A DNA stretch of 64,000 nt, taken from contig NZ_WTVQ01000002.1 in the NCBI RefSeq assembly GCF_012910955.1, positions 1 through 64,000 on the forward strand, in the 5' to 3' direction. Positions 18,868-30,807 of the stretch are shown here, piece after piece. The notes beneath the pieces were generated by a model. The model searched no databases, was not told the DNA's origin, and worked only from the letters and a program-made list of their open reading frames with translations. The number at the start of each line of letters is the position of its first letter. Position 1 is the stretch's first letter. The DNA is from Aromatoleum diolicum. Its GTDB lineage: Bacteria; Pseudomonadota; Gammaproteobacteria; Burkholderiales; Rhodocyclaceae. The position numbers and the translations under genes are program-made.

Positions 18868-19015
18868 GCGGAAGCCGCGCATTGTAGCAGAAAGGTCGTT
18901 GTACGGAAGCCCCAATTCCCCCAAAATTCACGGTCTGCAGCCACGCTCTCCGGCACGCCGACGGCATTACTGAAAACTGCTCGCGGCTGCGGCGAAACGT
19001 TCGCCATGGTGCGTC

Positions 19016-21085
19016 TCAGGTGGGAGGCAACTTCGATTCAGTGTGTAATCCTGGATCGTCCGCAGGCAGGCGCGGGTAACGCACGAAGTCGACCAGGTTG
19101 CGAATTTCCGCCGGCGGCGGTCGCGTGATCAGGCTCACCAGCACAATCGTGAGAAAGCCCAGCGGGACACCAAACACGCCACTGGATATGGGATTTATGT
19201 CGAACCAGGCATGGTCCATCGACCCGCCGAAGAACGGGTGGGTGCGGACGACGTAGTACAGGGTCACGGCCGGGCCGGCGAGCATCCCCGCCACGGCGCC
19301 CGGACGATTGGCACGCTTCCAGAAGATTCCCAGCACGAGAGCCGGGAAGAAGGCTGCCGCGGCAATCGAGAACGCAAGGCCCACCATGAACAGGATGTTG
19401 TCCGGCCGCAATGACGCCACCCATGCGGCGACAACGGCCACCACCAGCAGTTGCGACTTGGAGATCACCAGCCTGCGCTGCGTGCTCGCGCTCGGGTTGA
19501 TGACCTTGTAGTAGAAGTCGTGCGACAGCGCGTTGGAGATCGTCAGCAACAATCCATCCGCGGTGGACAGCGCCGCTGCCAGGCCCCCCGCCGCCACCAG
19601 CCCGGTAATGACATACGGGAGTCCGGCGATTTCCGGGGTTGCCAGGAGAATGACATCCGTATTGAGGCTGAGCTCGGCGAGCTGCAGCACGCCATCGCCA
19701 TTGATGTCCTCGATGGCGACCATCCCGACCTTGCCCCACGAGGCCAGCCAGTTCGGCAGCATCGCTATGCTCGATCCGATCAGGTTGTTGTACACCTCCC
19801 ACTTCGCGAACACGGCATACGCGGGGGCGGTAACGTACAGCAGCAAGATGAAGAACAGTGACCAGAACACCGACTTGCGCGCTTCCACAACTCCGGGGGT
19901 CGTGTAGTAGCGCATCAGGATGTGCGGCAGCGCCGCCGTACCCACCATCAGGACGAATACCAGCGCAAGAAAGTTGTTGCGCGAAATGTCGCGCTTTTCA
20001 GGGGTGTCGCCCGGGTGCGCCTGGGCATGCCGGGGTGGTATACGAGATCGCTCGATGGCCTCCGTCCGGGCGCGTTCCCAGACCGCGCGCGCCTGCTCCG
20101 TGGTGCGAGGCAGGTCGCGCAGCGCCCGCTCCGTGTGGGCAATTTCACGAGCGGGGGCGTTTTCCAATCGCAACTGATTCAGCCGCTCGATCAGCGCACG
20201 GCGTGCGGCATCGAGTGAATCGGGCAGGTGTGCAATCTTGGCCGCATAGTCGTTCGCACGATGGGCAAACTGCCTGCGTACCTCGATTTCCGCGGGGTCG
20301 GTAAAAAGTTCTTCCTCCTTTTCCGACAGCTGCCCCAGCACGGTTCCGTACATCACCGGCGCGACCGGCACCCCGGTGACTTTGTAGGACAGGATCGTCA
20401 CCGGAACGAGATACGCGATGATGAGGATCACGTACTGCGCAACCTGCGTCCAGGTCACTGCACGCATGCCACCGAGGAATGAGCACACGAGAATGCTCGC
20501 CAGGCCGACGAATAGCCCGATCTCGAATTCGACGCTGACAAAACGGCTGGTGATCAGGCCCACGCCATAGATTTGCGCGACCAGATACACGAAACTGGCG
20601 AGCACGGTGGCGATCAGCCCGACCACGCGCGCGACGTTGCCCTGATAGCGGGCGCCAAGGAAATCCGGGATCGTGTATTGGCCGAACTTGCGCAGGTACG
20701 GCGCCAGCAACAGGGCAACCAGCACAAAGCCCCCGGTCCAGCCGGTGACAAACGCAAGACCTTCGAACCCCGAGAAATACAGGGTGCCGGCAAGGCCGAT
20801 GTACGAGGCTGCGCTCATCCAATCGGCCGCCGTTGCCATGCCGTTGAATACTGCGGGCACGCGCCGCCCCGCGACGTAGTACTCCGACACGTCGGCGGTC
20901 CGGCTCATCACGCCGATACCTGCGTAGATGGCAATCGTCGCGAACAGGAACACGTGGCCGATGACACCCGCCGACATGCCGAACTGCTCGCCCACCGCCA
21001 GGAGTGCCACGAAAGCGATGAAGCTCCCCGTATACCAGAAGTAGTAACGGCGCAGCCGGCGGGCGAACAGCGATTGCGCCCTCAT
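19016..21085 (-). CDS. Sodium:solute symporter, acetate-permease-like (ActP/VC_2705 type)
   Basis: 689 residues with about 13 membrane helices. SSS-family blocks are EYYVAGRRVPAVFNGMATAA, DWMSAASYIGLAGTLYFSG and GLAAALSTADGLLLTISNAL. A large hydrophilic insert with Glu/Arg-rich helices (about residues 225-345, containing REIAHTERALRDLPRTTEQA) interrupts the membrane core, longer than in E. coli ActP. It lies immediately downstream of the exonuclease-sensor fusion in the same direction as acs and the symporter-kinase gene, consistent with uptake of acetate or a similar short-chain acid. Confidence 0.87.
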   Translation of the reverse strand: MRAQSLFARRLRRYYFWYTGSFIAFVALLAVGEQFGMSAGVIGHVFLFATIAIYAGIGVMSRTADVSEYYVAGRRVPAVFNGMATAADWMSAASYIGLAGTLYFSGFEGLAFVTGWTGGFVLVALLLAPYLRKFGQYTIPDFLGARYQGNVARVVGLIATVLASFVYLVAQIYGVGLITSRFVSVEFEIGLFVGLASILVCSFLGGMRAVTWTQVAQYVILIIAYLVPVTILSYKVTGVPVAPVMYGTVLGQLSEKEEELFTDPAEIEVRRQFAHRANDYAAKIAHLPDSLDAARRALIERLNQLRLENAPAREIAHTERALRDLPRTTEQARAVWERARTEAIERSRIPPRHAQAHPGDTPEKRDISRNNFLALVFVLMVGTAALPHILMRYYTTPGVVEARKSVFWSLFFILLLYVTAPAYAVFAKWEVYNNLIGSSIAMLPNWLASWGKVGMVAIEDINGDGVLQLAELSLNTDVILLATPEIAGLPYVITGLVAAGGLAAALSTADGLLLTISNALSHDFYYKVINPSASTQRRLVISKSQLLVVAVVAAWVASLRPDNILFMVGLAFSIAAAAFFPALVLGIFWKRANRPGAVAGMLAGPAVTLYYVVRTHPFFGGSMDHAWFDINPISSGVFGVPLGFLTIVLVSLITRPPPAEIRNLVDFVRYPRLPADDPGLHTESKLPPT

Positions 21086-21149
21086 GGGGAGAGCCCCTCA
21101 CACGCAGGATGCAAGGCGCCGCATGCGGACGGCCCCACCATCGCTGGAC

Positions 21150-23318
21150 TCAATACTTCACCCGCGCGTAGTAGGACTTCTCTGCCGCCTCACGCGCCTG
21201 GCGCAAGGTGCGAATGCCCTTTTCGGCGAGTAGCGGAATCATCTTCAGGAACACCTCGGCGGTGACGATTGCATCACCCAGCGCCGTGTGTCGCCCAATG
21301 ATCGGAAGATTCAGCCGCTCGGCAATCGCTTCGAGCCGATGCGATTCCTGGTTGGGGTGGATCACCGCCGACAATAACAGCGTATCGAGGACCGGCTGAT
21401 CGAAGCGGATGCCTGTCGCCTCTTCCTTCATCTGCAGGAAGCGCATGTCAAACGCCGCATTGTGGGCGATCAACACCGTGTCTTCCGTAAACGCGAGGAA
21501 GGCCGGCAGCACCTTCTCGATAGTCGGTTGCCTGACCAGCATGTCCTGCGTGATGCCGTGAATCTGGATCGACTCGGGCGACAGGTAGCGACAGGGATCG
21601 ACCAGTTGCTCGAATGACTCCTGCCGCAGCAGCTTTCCATTGACGATGCGTGTTGCACCGATCTGGATGATTTCATCGCCTTGCGAGGGATGCAGGCCGG
21701 TGGTTTCGGTATCGAAAACCGTATAAGTCAGCTCGCTGAGCAAACGGTCATCCAGCGCACGGGATTTGTCAGACCATTTGAAGAGGTCGAAGTCGTAGTA
21801 TTCGGGGCGACTTTCACCCTTGAGAAAGGCCGCGGCGTCGATTTGTTCCTGCGGCACCGCTGCCGGAAGCAGGATGCGGAAGAACGCCCGGTGACGCACC
21901 TTCTCGCGCTCGAGCCACATCTCGCCATCGTGCCGCTCGATGACGTCACGCACCGCAAGCGGACTGTTTTCGTCGCCGAAACGCATCGGCTCGAGTTCCC
22001 AGCTCATCACCGTTTCGGTGCTCATGGCCTGACCGGACCAGATCAGATCCAGATGCACGAGGCGGCCCGCGCCGCTCAGGCGGAAGCGCACTTCGCGCAC
22101 CTCGAATTCGTCGGACAGGCGGCTGGCGAGATAGGTCAGTGCTTGCAGCAGCGAAAAGCTGTCGACCTTGACCCACAGCGACTCGTCGATCTCCTCAAGC
22201 TTGGTCGGCAGCTTCAACACGTTCTCGATGCGTCGCTGCGCGGCCGCGATCAGGTCGGCCCCCAGCATCTCTTCCAGCGGCCAGCGCGCCTTGAGCGAAT
22301 CGGCAAATTCATTTGCCGTTTCGTCGAGCCGCGTGCTCATGGCCTTCACCTCGTCGCGGATCACCGTGCGGAAGCGTTCGCGCAACTCTTCCTGCAGGTC
22401 CGGGTACTCAAGCATCTCCGCCGCCGCGCGCACATTGGCCAGCGAGGCGCGATTGCCTTCGGTGAGCGTGTGCAGCATCTGGTCGCGACGCGACTCATTC
22501 TCGAAAGTGCGGGTGATGTTGTCGAGCATCAGGATGAAGCCGCCGATTGCCCGCTCGCCAACTTCATCCTGTCCCACCGACAACACCGGCGCCATCTGCA
22601 CGCGCAGCAACTGCCCGGCACGCGTCGTCGTGATGAAATTCGCCACCGGCTGGACGGTGCTGCGGCGCAAGCGGTGCTGGATGCTTTCCAGCGCATGGGT
22701 GATCAGATTGCGCTCGAATACTGAATAAATCGAGCGCCCCAGACCGATCAGCTCACCTCCACCGGCCACGGCAGGGGCGTCGGACAAGGCGCGGAACTGC
22801 ATGCGCGCACGGTTGTTGTAAAGCAGGATGCGGCCGTCGAGATTGCACACCACGACGCTTTGCGTGAGTTCCGACATCAGCGCGGCGAGGCGGTTTTTTT
22901 CTTCCTCTACCGACTGTTTGCCCTGCGCAATCTGCGCCTCGACGTCCTGCATCAACTCGTCGCGTTGCTGCGCCAGCGCGTTGACCGTGTGCGCCAGCGC
23001 CTGCACCTCGGGAGGACCGTCCGGCTTGACGCGAAAATCGCGATTCGCCCCGAGCATCAGCTGAAGGTATTCCGCCATGCGCAGCAAACCCTGCACGTAC
23101 TGACGAAACAGATTGCGCACCACCGACATGCCGACTGCAAAACCCACAATCGTCATCAACGCACCCAGCGGCAGGTGCGGAACGATCACTTCGGTCAGCC
23201 GCGCGCGGTCGGCCTCACCTGCCTCCAGCCACACGAGCAACGCCGTCAACACGAACGGGCCGGTCATCAACAGGGCAAGGATGCAGACCGCGAGGATGAA
23301 GCGGGTGCGCGCTGTCAT
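21150..23318 (-). CDS. Membrane sensor-like protein fused to a DnaQ-type 3'-5' exonuclease
   Basis: 722 residues. Two N-terminal membrane helices (about 5-30 and 50-70), a HAMP-like region, a Gln/Glu-rich coiled coil (about 105-150), a PAS-like domain (LMSELTQSVVVCNLDGRILLYN, about 145-260) and a kinase-like helical region (TLTEGNRASLANVRAAAEML) without a phosphoacceptor His and with a degenerate ATPase-like fold. From about residue 530 there is a complete DEDDh exonuclease: FDTETTG, HGITQDML, AHNAAFD and HTALGDA. The catalytic Asp/Glu and His are all present. It starts 3 bases after the CheY-like gene stop. Similar fusions are known beside acetate-sensing kinases, but the role of the nuclease is unclear. 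Confidence 0.85.
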   Translation of the reverse strand: MTARTRFILAVCILALLMTGPFVLTALLVWLEAGEADRARLTEVIVPHLPLGALMTIVGFAVGMSVVRNLFRQYVQGLLRMAEYLQLMLGANRDFRVKPDGPPEVQALAHTVNALAQQRDELMQDVEAQIAQGKQSVEEEKNRLAALMSELTQSVVVCNLDGRILLYNNRARMQFRALSDAPAVAGGGELIGLGRSIYSVFERNLITHALESIQHRLRRSTVQPVANFITTTRAGQLLRVQMAPVLSVGQDEVGERAIGGFILMLDNITRTFENESRRDQMLHTLTEGNRASLANVRAAAEMLEYPDLQEELRERFRTVIRDEVKAMSTRLDETANEFADSLKARWPLEEMLGADLIAAAQRRIENVLKLPTKLEEIDESLWVKVDSFSLLQALTYLASRLSDEFEVREVRFRLSGAGRLVHLDLIWSGQAMSTETVMSWELEPMRFGDENSPLAVRDVIERHDGEMWLEREKVRHRAFFRILLPAAVPQEQIDAAAFLKGESRPEYYDFDLFKWSDKSRALDDRLLSELTYTVFDTETTGLHPSQGDEIIQIGATRIVNGKLLRQESFEQLVDPCRYLSPESIQIHGITQDMLVRQPTIEKVLPAFLAFTEDTVLIAHNAAFDMRFLQMKEEATGIRFDQPVLDTLLLSAVIHPNQESHRLEAIAERLNLPIIGRHTALGDAIVTAEVFLKMIPLLAEKGIRTLRQAREAAEKSYYARVKY

Positions 23319-23321
23319 CGA

Positions 23322-23693
23322 TCAGTGCTCCGCGAGCATGCTACGCACGCGCTCGACGAGCTCCTTGGTCGAAAACGGTTTGGTCATGTAGGCATCGGCG
23401 CCGAGCGCCAGCCCCTTCGCGACTTCGGTGTCACGCCCCTTGGCGGTCAGCATCAGGATGCGTACCGACTGGAGGTCGGGATTCGACTTCACCTCCTGAC
23501 ACACTTCGAATCCGCTCTTCTTCGGCATCATCACGTCGAGCAGCACAAGGTCCGGCACCTCGGCGCGAATCCGCTGCACCGCCTCCTCACCATCGTTCGC
23601 GATCAGGACCTCGTAACCCTCGCGTTTCATCAGGAATTCAAGCGAAATGACGATGTTCTGTTCGTCGTCGGCAATCAGTATTTTTTTGGCCAT
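23322..23693 (-). CDS. CheY-like single-domain response regulator
   Basis: 123 residues, a receiver domain only: acidic pair DDE near residue 9-11, the phosphorylatable Asp in LVLLDVMMPKKSG (about residue 54), Thr in MLTAKG and Lys in YMTKPF. No output domain. It sits between the symporter-kinase and exonuclease-sensor genes, so it most likely accepts phosphate from the kinase and signals by protein contact, perhaps to the exonuclease-sensor protein encoded immediately downstream. Confidence 0.93.
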   Translation of the reverse strand: MAKKILIADDEQNIVISLEFLMKREGYEVLIANDGEEAVQRIRAEVPDLVLLDVMMPKKSGFEVCQEVKSNPDLQSVRILMLTAKGRDTEVAKGLALGADAYMTKPFSTKELVERVRSMLAEH

Positions 23694-23725
23694 GCTTCCC
23701 CTCTCCCACTGCTTCGCATTCTAAG

Positions 23726-26482
23726 TCATTGCGTGGATTGCACCGTTTCCGCATTCTCCGGCGGCACCGGCAGCACGAACGTAAATGTCGAGCCCTGTCC
23801 GACAGTGGACCTCACCCAGAGTCGGCCGCCAAAATGCTCCACGATCTGCCGGCTGATCGGCAGGCCGAGTCCGGTTCCCTGCGGGCGAGAGTGCTCGTCT
23901 CCACCCTGGCGAAATTTCTCGAAAATCACACCCAATTCATCGGACGGAATCCCGGGACCGTTGTCCGACACATCGACGCGGATCTGTCCCGTCTCACGCG
24001 AGAGGCTAATGCGGGCCCAGCCCCCCGCCGTCGGTACGAACTTGGCCGCATTCGACAACAGATTGAGCATCACCTGCACCAGCCGGTCGTGATCGGCGCG
24101 CAGATGCAGAGCCTCGTCCGGCAGATCGAGTTCGACCACCGCACCGCGGTCGCGAAACAGTTGCGCCGTGGTTTCTACCGCCTGTTCGACCAGCTCTCGC
24201 ATGTCGATGTCGGTGTTATGCCACTCGGCGTGTCCCGATTCGATCTTCGCCATGTCCAGTACCTGATTGACCAGGCGCGTGAGTCGCTCGGTCTCCGACA
24301 CGATGATGCCGAGAAAGCGCGTCCGGTCCTTCAGATCGATCTTCGGATCGTCGAATAGCATCTCCGAAAACGCCCGGATCGAAGTCAGCGGTGTGCGTAA
24401 TTCGTGCGTCACCGAAGACATGAAGTCGTCCTTGAGGCGATCAAGCTCCTTGAGGCGTTCATTTGCCGCCCTGAGTTCGGCCGTCGCCGCTTCGAGCGCC
24501 TGCGACTTTTCCTCGAGCTGATGCGAATAGGCGCGCACCTGCGAGGCCTCGTCGAGGATGTCCATCACCTCGTCGAGCCCCAGCGGCTCCTCCTGCACCA
24601 CCGACGACACCATCACGCGCGCTGACGCACCGCCGATGGCCCCCGCCAGTTGCGTTTCGGCAAACTGCACAAGTCCGGGGTCTGGCTTGAGCTGCTCGAT
24701 GCCACCCAGACCGCGCTCGAGCGCATACGTCTGAAAAATCCGGCGTGCACGCTCCGCGCCAAGAAAACGAGCGACCAGCGGCAGTAAATCCTGCACCTGG
24801 GCGCTGCCGCGCCAGAAGGTTGCCGGAGCGTCCTGCCCGCGCCGGAAGACATCGACAAACAACGTCGCCTGGCTGGCCTCCTGTCCCGTGGGCACCCGTG
24901 CCAGCGAAACCAATACGTAGCTGGCGATATTTGCGGCAAGACTCCAGAACAGCGCATGACTGATGCTGTCCAGTCCGGCCAGACCGAACAGCTGCTCCGG
25001 CCTCAGGAAACCCAGGCCGAACAGGCCATGGTCGAGAAAATCCCGATCCAGCCAGCCCGACTTTGCCACCGAGGGGAGCATCAGCGTATAGGCCCACACC
25101 ACGAAACCGGCCAACAGTCCCGCCAAGGCGCCTTCGCGCGTACCGCCGCGCCAGTACATTCCGCCGAGCATTGCGGGGGCAAACTGTGCGACCGCGGCAA
25201 AGCTGATCAGCCCGATACTGACAAGTGCATAGGCCTCGCCCGCCAGACGAAAATACAGGTAACCCAGCAGCAGTACCCCGAGGATCGCGCCGCGTCGGAT
25301 GCCCAGCAGCAGGCCGGTAAGGTCCGGATGTTCGCTGCGCTTGAAACGCTCGGTGCGCAACAGCAACGGCATCACCAGATCGTTGCAGACCATTGTCGAC
25401 ACTGCGATCGTCTCGACAATGACCATGCCGGTCGCGGCCGACAGTCCGCCAACGAATGCCAGCAGAGCCAGCATCCCTTCGCCGTGGGCCAGCGGCAATG
25501 ACAGGACAAACGTGTCCGGATCCACCGTACCACGCCCGAAATACAGCAGACCGCCGAGCGCGATCGGCAGCACGAAAATGTTGATGAGCAGCAGGTAGGC
25601 CGGAAACAGCCAGGTCGCACGCCGCAGATGCTGCTCATTCACATTCTCGACCACCGTCACCTGAAACTGTCGCGGCAGGAAGATCACCGACAGCAGGGCC
25701 AGCAGCGTCATCGCGAACCAACCGCCGTAACCGGCGCTGCTGGCGGTTTTCAGGCTAAGTAGCCCCGCAAGTTCGGGATCTGCGAAGGCTCGCGCGAAGA
25801 TGTCGCCGAAGCCGTCGAAAACGACGTAGGTGACAAAAACGCCGATCACCAGGAAAGCCAGTAATTTCACCACCGACTCGAAGGCAATCGCCGCGACCAT
25901 GCCTTCGTGCCGCTCGGTAGCGTCGAGATGGCGCGCTCCGAACAACACCGTGAACACCGCCAGCGTCAGCGCGACGTACAGCGTACCGTCGTTCACCCAA
26001 CTGGAACCTGCGAAAGGGAAGAAACCGCTGTCGTGCTGCCCGGTCAACACCGTATAGCCGCTCGAGATCGCCTTCAATTGCAGGGCGATGTAGGGGATCA
26101 TGCCGACCACCGCGATGATCGTCACCAGGCCGCCGAGCAGATGGCTCTTGCCGTAGCGGCTGGCGATGAAGTCCGCGATCGACGTGATGCGGTAAGTCTT
26201 GGCGATGCGGATCATCTTGAGCAGCACCAGCCACGACAGAGTCATGGCCAGCGTCGGCCCGAGGTAGATCGGCAGGAACCACACCCCACCCGAGGCCGCA
26301 CGTCCGACGCTGCCAAAATAGGTCCACGCCGTGCAATACACCGCCATCGACAGTGCGTAGGTCCACGAATTCGCGATGATCGATCGCCCCTGCTCCGCGC
26401 GACGATCACCGAAGTACGCCACCGCGAACAGCACCAGCAGATAGGCGAAGGAAACGGCGACGACGACGGTACCCGAGAGCAT
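23726..26482 (-). CDS. Sodium:solute symporter-histidine kinase fusion (CrbS-like sensor)
   Basis: 918 residues. Residues 1-500 form a 13-helix SSS transporter module (SMAVYCTAWTYFGSVGRAAS, FVGGLSAATGMVIVETIAVS). Then comes a cytoplasmic linker, a coiled coil (about 640-690), the DHp H-box SVTHELRTPLTSIRAFSEML (about 690-712) and a HATPase with N-box NLLSNAAKFV, G1 DNGPGIPSDELG and GTGLGLPISRQIVEHFGG. The architecture matches CrbS/ActS, which in Vibrio and Pseudomonas controls acs in response to acetate. The neighbouring acs and second symporter fit that role. Its usual LuxR-type partner is not encoded here; a CheY-like gene takes its place. Confidence 0.9.
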   Translation of the reverse strand: MLSGTVVVAVSFAYLLVLFAVAYFGDRRAEQGRSIIANSWTYALSMAVYCTAWTYFGSVGRAASGGVWFLPIYLGPTLAMTLSWLVLLKMIRIAKTYRITSIADFIASRYGKSHLLGGLVTIIAVVGMIPYIALQLKAISSGYTVLTGQHDSGFFPFAGSSWVNDGTLYVALTLAVFTVLFGARHLDATERHEGMVAAIAFESVVKLLAFLVIGVFVTYVVFDGFGDIFARAFADPELAGLLSLKTASSAGYGGWFAMTLLALLSVIFLPRQFQVTVVENVNEQHLRRATWLFPAYLLLINIFVLPIALGGLLYFGRGTVDPDTFVLSLPLAHGEGMLALLAFVGGLSAATGMVIVETIAVSTMVCNDLVMPLLLRTERFKRSEHPDLTGLLLGIRRGAILGVLLLGYLYFRLAGEAYALVSIGLISFAAVAQFAPAMLGGMYWRGGTREGALAGLLAGFVVWAYTLMLPSVAKSGWLDRDFLDHGLFGLGFLRPEQLFGLAGLDSISHALFWSLAANIASYVLVSLARVPTGQEASQATLFVDVFRRGQDAPATFWRGSAQVQDLLPLVARFLGAERARRIFQTYALERGLGGIEQLKPDPGLVQFAETQLAGAIGGASARVMVSSVVQEEPLGLDEVMDILDEASQVRAYSHQLEEKSQALEAATAELRAANERLKELDRLKDDFMSSVTHELRTPLTSIRAFSEMLFDDPKIDLKDRTRFLGIIVSETERLTRLVNQVLDMAKIESGHAEWHNTDIDMRELVEQAVETTAQLFRDRGAVVELDLPDEALHLRADHDRLVQVMLNLLSNAAKFVPTAGGWARISLSRETGQIRVDVSDNGPGIPSDELGVIFEKFRQGGDEHSRPQGTGLGLPISRQIVEHFGGRLWVRSTVGQGSTFTFVLPVPPENAETVQSTQ

Positions 26483-26492
26483 CCGTGATTCC

Positions 26493-26693
26493 TCAGCGCG
26501 CGCCGCGCTCGACGATCCACGCCACGACGCCGATCATCATGGCCCAGAGGACGAACAGGCACACCCATAGCATCGGCATGCCGATGAAGGGCTCGCTCCG
26601 ATCGAACAGTGACAGCACGGGATAATTGAATAGCAACGCGCCCACGAAGAACGCCGCCACCAGTCGCTGCCCGGCAAGACCTGTGCGCATCAT
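26493..26693 (-). CDS. Small two-helix membrane protein
   Basis: 66 residues with two hydrophobic segments (RLVAAFFVGALLFNYPVLSLF and LWVCLFVLWAMMIGVVAWIV) and an Arg-rich end. It begins with a good ribosome site (GAGGAGTCC) and ends 10 bases before the symporter-kinase start, so it is surely cotranscribed. Small membrane proteins commonly precede SSS transporters and may be accessory subunits. I do not recognise a named family. Confidence 0.7.
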   Translation of the reverse strand: MMRTGLAGQRLVAAFFVGALLFNYPVLSLFDRSEPFIGMPMLWVCLFVLWAMMIGVVAWIVERGAR

Positions 26694-26774
26694 GGACTCC
26701 TCATGATGACGATGGCTACCCGATTATAACGGTGTCCCGAACGGCACCCGCTCCGCCAGGGGCGGGGCCGCGGG

Positions 26775-26802
26775 AAAAAAAAGGCGCGCTTGCGCGCGCC
26801 TT
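26775..26802 (-). terminator. Intrinsic terminator after acs
   Basis: Read on the minus strand: GGCGCGC, GCAA loop, GCGCGCC, then eight T. It lies about 90 bases past the acs stop and 80 bases ahead of the small membrane protein, separating acs from the sensor operon. Confidence 0.88.
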
Positions 26803-26890
26803 CTCCTCCTCCCATCGCCGGCTTGCGCCGGCTTGCCTCAATTATTCTTGTCGGGGCCGGCCTCTGACGGACCGTACCCCGACTATTCTT

Positions 26891-28864
<1,974 letters not shown>

Positions 28865-29118
28865 ACTGACCTCTCCTCAACTATTCAAAGTGGTTGAAGC
28901 TGCCCCGTTGCGGGGCGGCCGGTTGGTTCCGGCCTATGTTGTCGTTCGCGAAAATGCTGCATCCGCGATCTGGTCGGCATTTAAGGATAACTATCTTACA
29001 CAGGACTTACATGGCACGGGATCTCGGCATTGCCCATTCCGGTGCTGCGCTGCCGCGAGACTGCTAGAATTGCGGCCCTACCGAGTTCCTGTTACCCGGC
29101 CTTACCTGGAGACGCGCC

Positions 29119-30651
29119 ATGACCGTGATTCGCGAAGCAGACCTCATCCAGTCCGTCGCGGATGCCTTTCAGTACATCAGTTACTACCATCCGCTCGATT
29201 ATATCAAGGCCCTTGGTGAGGCCTGGGAACGCGAGGAAAGCCCCGCCGCGAAAGACGCCATCGCACAGATCCTGACCAACTCGCGCATGTGCGCCGAAGG
29301 CCACCGTCCGATCTGTCAGGATACCGGGATTGCGGTCGTATTCCTGAAAGTCGGCATGAACGTGCAGTGGGACGCGACGATGAGCGTCCAGGAGATGGTC
29401 AACGAAGGTGTGCGCCGCGCCTACACCAACGTGGACAACAAGTTGCGCGCCTCGGTGCTGCTCGATCCGGCCGGCAAGCGCCAGAACAGCAAGGACAACA
29501 CCCCGGCGGTCGTGCATTACGAGATCGTGCCGGGCGACCACGTCGAAGTCATCTGTGCGGCAAAGGGTGGGGGCTCCGAGAACAAGACCAAGTTCTACGC
29601 GCTCAACCCCTCCGATTCGATCGTCGACTGGGTCCTGAAGACCGTGCCGACGATGGGGGCCGGCTGGTGTCCGCCGGGCATCCTCGGCATCGGCATCGGC
29701 GGCACGCCGGAAAAGGCGATGCTGCTGGCGAAGGAATCGCTGATGGCGCCCGTCGACATCCACGAACTGAAGGCGAAGGCCGCTTCGGGCGCGGCGCTGA
29801 CGCGCGTTGAGGAACTTCGCCTGGAGCTGATGGAGAAGGTCAACGCGCTGGGTATCGGCGCACAGGGCCTGGGCGGCCTCACCACGGTGCTCGACGTCAA
29901 GATTCTCGACTACCCGACGCACGCGGCGAGCCTGCCGGTGGCGATGATTCCGAACTGTGCGGCGACCCGCCACGTGCACTTCGAACTCGACGGCACCGGC
30001 CCGGCGAAGCTCGAAGCGCCGAAGCTAGAGGACTGGCCGGACGTGACCTGGCAGGCCGACACCAAGGTCGCCACGCGAGTGAACCTCGACACGCTGACGA
30101 AGGAAGAAGTCGCGTCGTGGAAGCCGGGCCAGGTGCTGCTGCTCAACGGCAAGATGCTGACCGGCCGCGACGCGGCGCACAAGCGCATCCAGGACATGCT
30201 GGCGAAGGGCGAGAAGCTGCCGGTCGATTTCACCAACCGCGTGATCTATTACGTCGGCCCGGTTGATCCGGTACGCGATGAGGTCGTCGGCCCGGCCGGC
30301 CCGACCACCGCGACGCGCATGGACAAGTTCACGCGCATGATGCTCGAGCAGACCGGCCTGATCTCGATGGTGGGCAAGGCCGAACGCGGCCCTGCCGCGA
30401 TCGAGGCAATCCGCGACAACAAGTCGGCCTACCTGATGGCGGTCGGCGGTGCTGCATACCTCGTCGCGAAGGCGATCAAGACGGCGAAGGTGGTCGGCTT
30501 CGCCGACCTGGGCATGGAAGCGATTTACGAGTTCGACGTGCAGGACATGCCGGTGACCGTTGCCGTGGACTCCAGCGGCACCAGTGTGCACAACACCGGA
30601 CCGAAGGAATGGCAGGCCAGGATCGGCAAGATTCCGGTCACCACCGCCTAA
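29119..30651 (+). CDS. Fumarate hydratase class I (iron-sulfur)
   Basis: 510 residues, single-chain class I form. Conserved parts: SRMCAEGHRPICQDTG with the first cluster Cys, KGGGSENKTKF, GAGWCPPGILGIGIGGTP, MIPNCAATRHVHFELDGTG and, in the C-terminal beta-domain, GPTTATRMDKFT and DSSGTSVHNTGP. Uses a [4Fe-4S] cluster to hydrate fumarate to malate in the TCA cycle. Start ATG follows TGGAGACGCGCC. Single gene bounded by an intrinsic terminator. Confidence 0.95.
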   Translation: MTVIREADLIQSVADAFQYISYYHPLDYIKALGEAWEREESPAAKDAIAQILTNSRMCAEGHRPICQDTGIAVVFLKVGMNVQWDATMSVQEMVNEGVRRAYTNVDNKLRASVLLDPAGKRQNSKDNTPAVVHYEIVPGDHVEVICAAKGGGSENKTKFYALNPSDSIVDWVLKTVPTMGAGWCPPGILGIGIGGTPEKAMLLAKESLMAPVDIHELKAKAASGAALTRVEELRLELMEKVNALGIGAQGLGGLTTVLDVKILDYPTHAASLPVAMIPNCAATRHVHFELDGTGPAKLEAPKLEDWPDVTWQADTKVATRVNLDTLTKEEVASWKPGQVLLLNGKMLTGRDAAHKRIQDMLAKGEKLPVDFTNRVIYYVGPVDPVRDEVVGPAGPTTATRMDKFTRMMLEQTGLISMVGKAERGPAAIEAIRDNKSAYLMAVGGAAYLVAKAIKTAKVVGFADLGMEAIYEFDVQDMPVTVAVDSSGTSVHNTGPKEWQARIGKIPVTTA

Positions 30652-30678
30652 GCGCAGCCAGACTCGCAGATGTAACAG

Positions 30679-30711
30679 AAGGCCCGCCCGGGAAACCGGT
30701 CGGGCCTTTTT
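30679..30711 (+). terminator. Intrinsic terminator after fumarase
   Basis: AGGCCCG and CGGGCCT arms around a GC-rich loop, followed by TTTTTC, about 30 bases after the stop codon. Confidence 0.88.
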
Positions 30712-30770
30712 CATTGGCGCAGAACCGGCTGCGGGCACACATCCTGATACAAGCGACACGGCTATCCGCC

Positions 30771-30799
30771 TTGACTCACCAATGTTCCGAGCCTAATCT
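30771..30799 (+). promoter_or_regulatory. Sigma-70 promoter for the ER/EK-repeat module
   Basis: TTGACT (30771-30776), exactly 17 bases, TAATCT (30794-30799). The palindrome at 30808-30824 falls over the expected transcription start, so a bound protein would repress this promoter. Confidence 0.55.
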
Positions 30800-30807
30800 T
30801 GGCTTGC

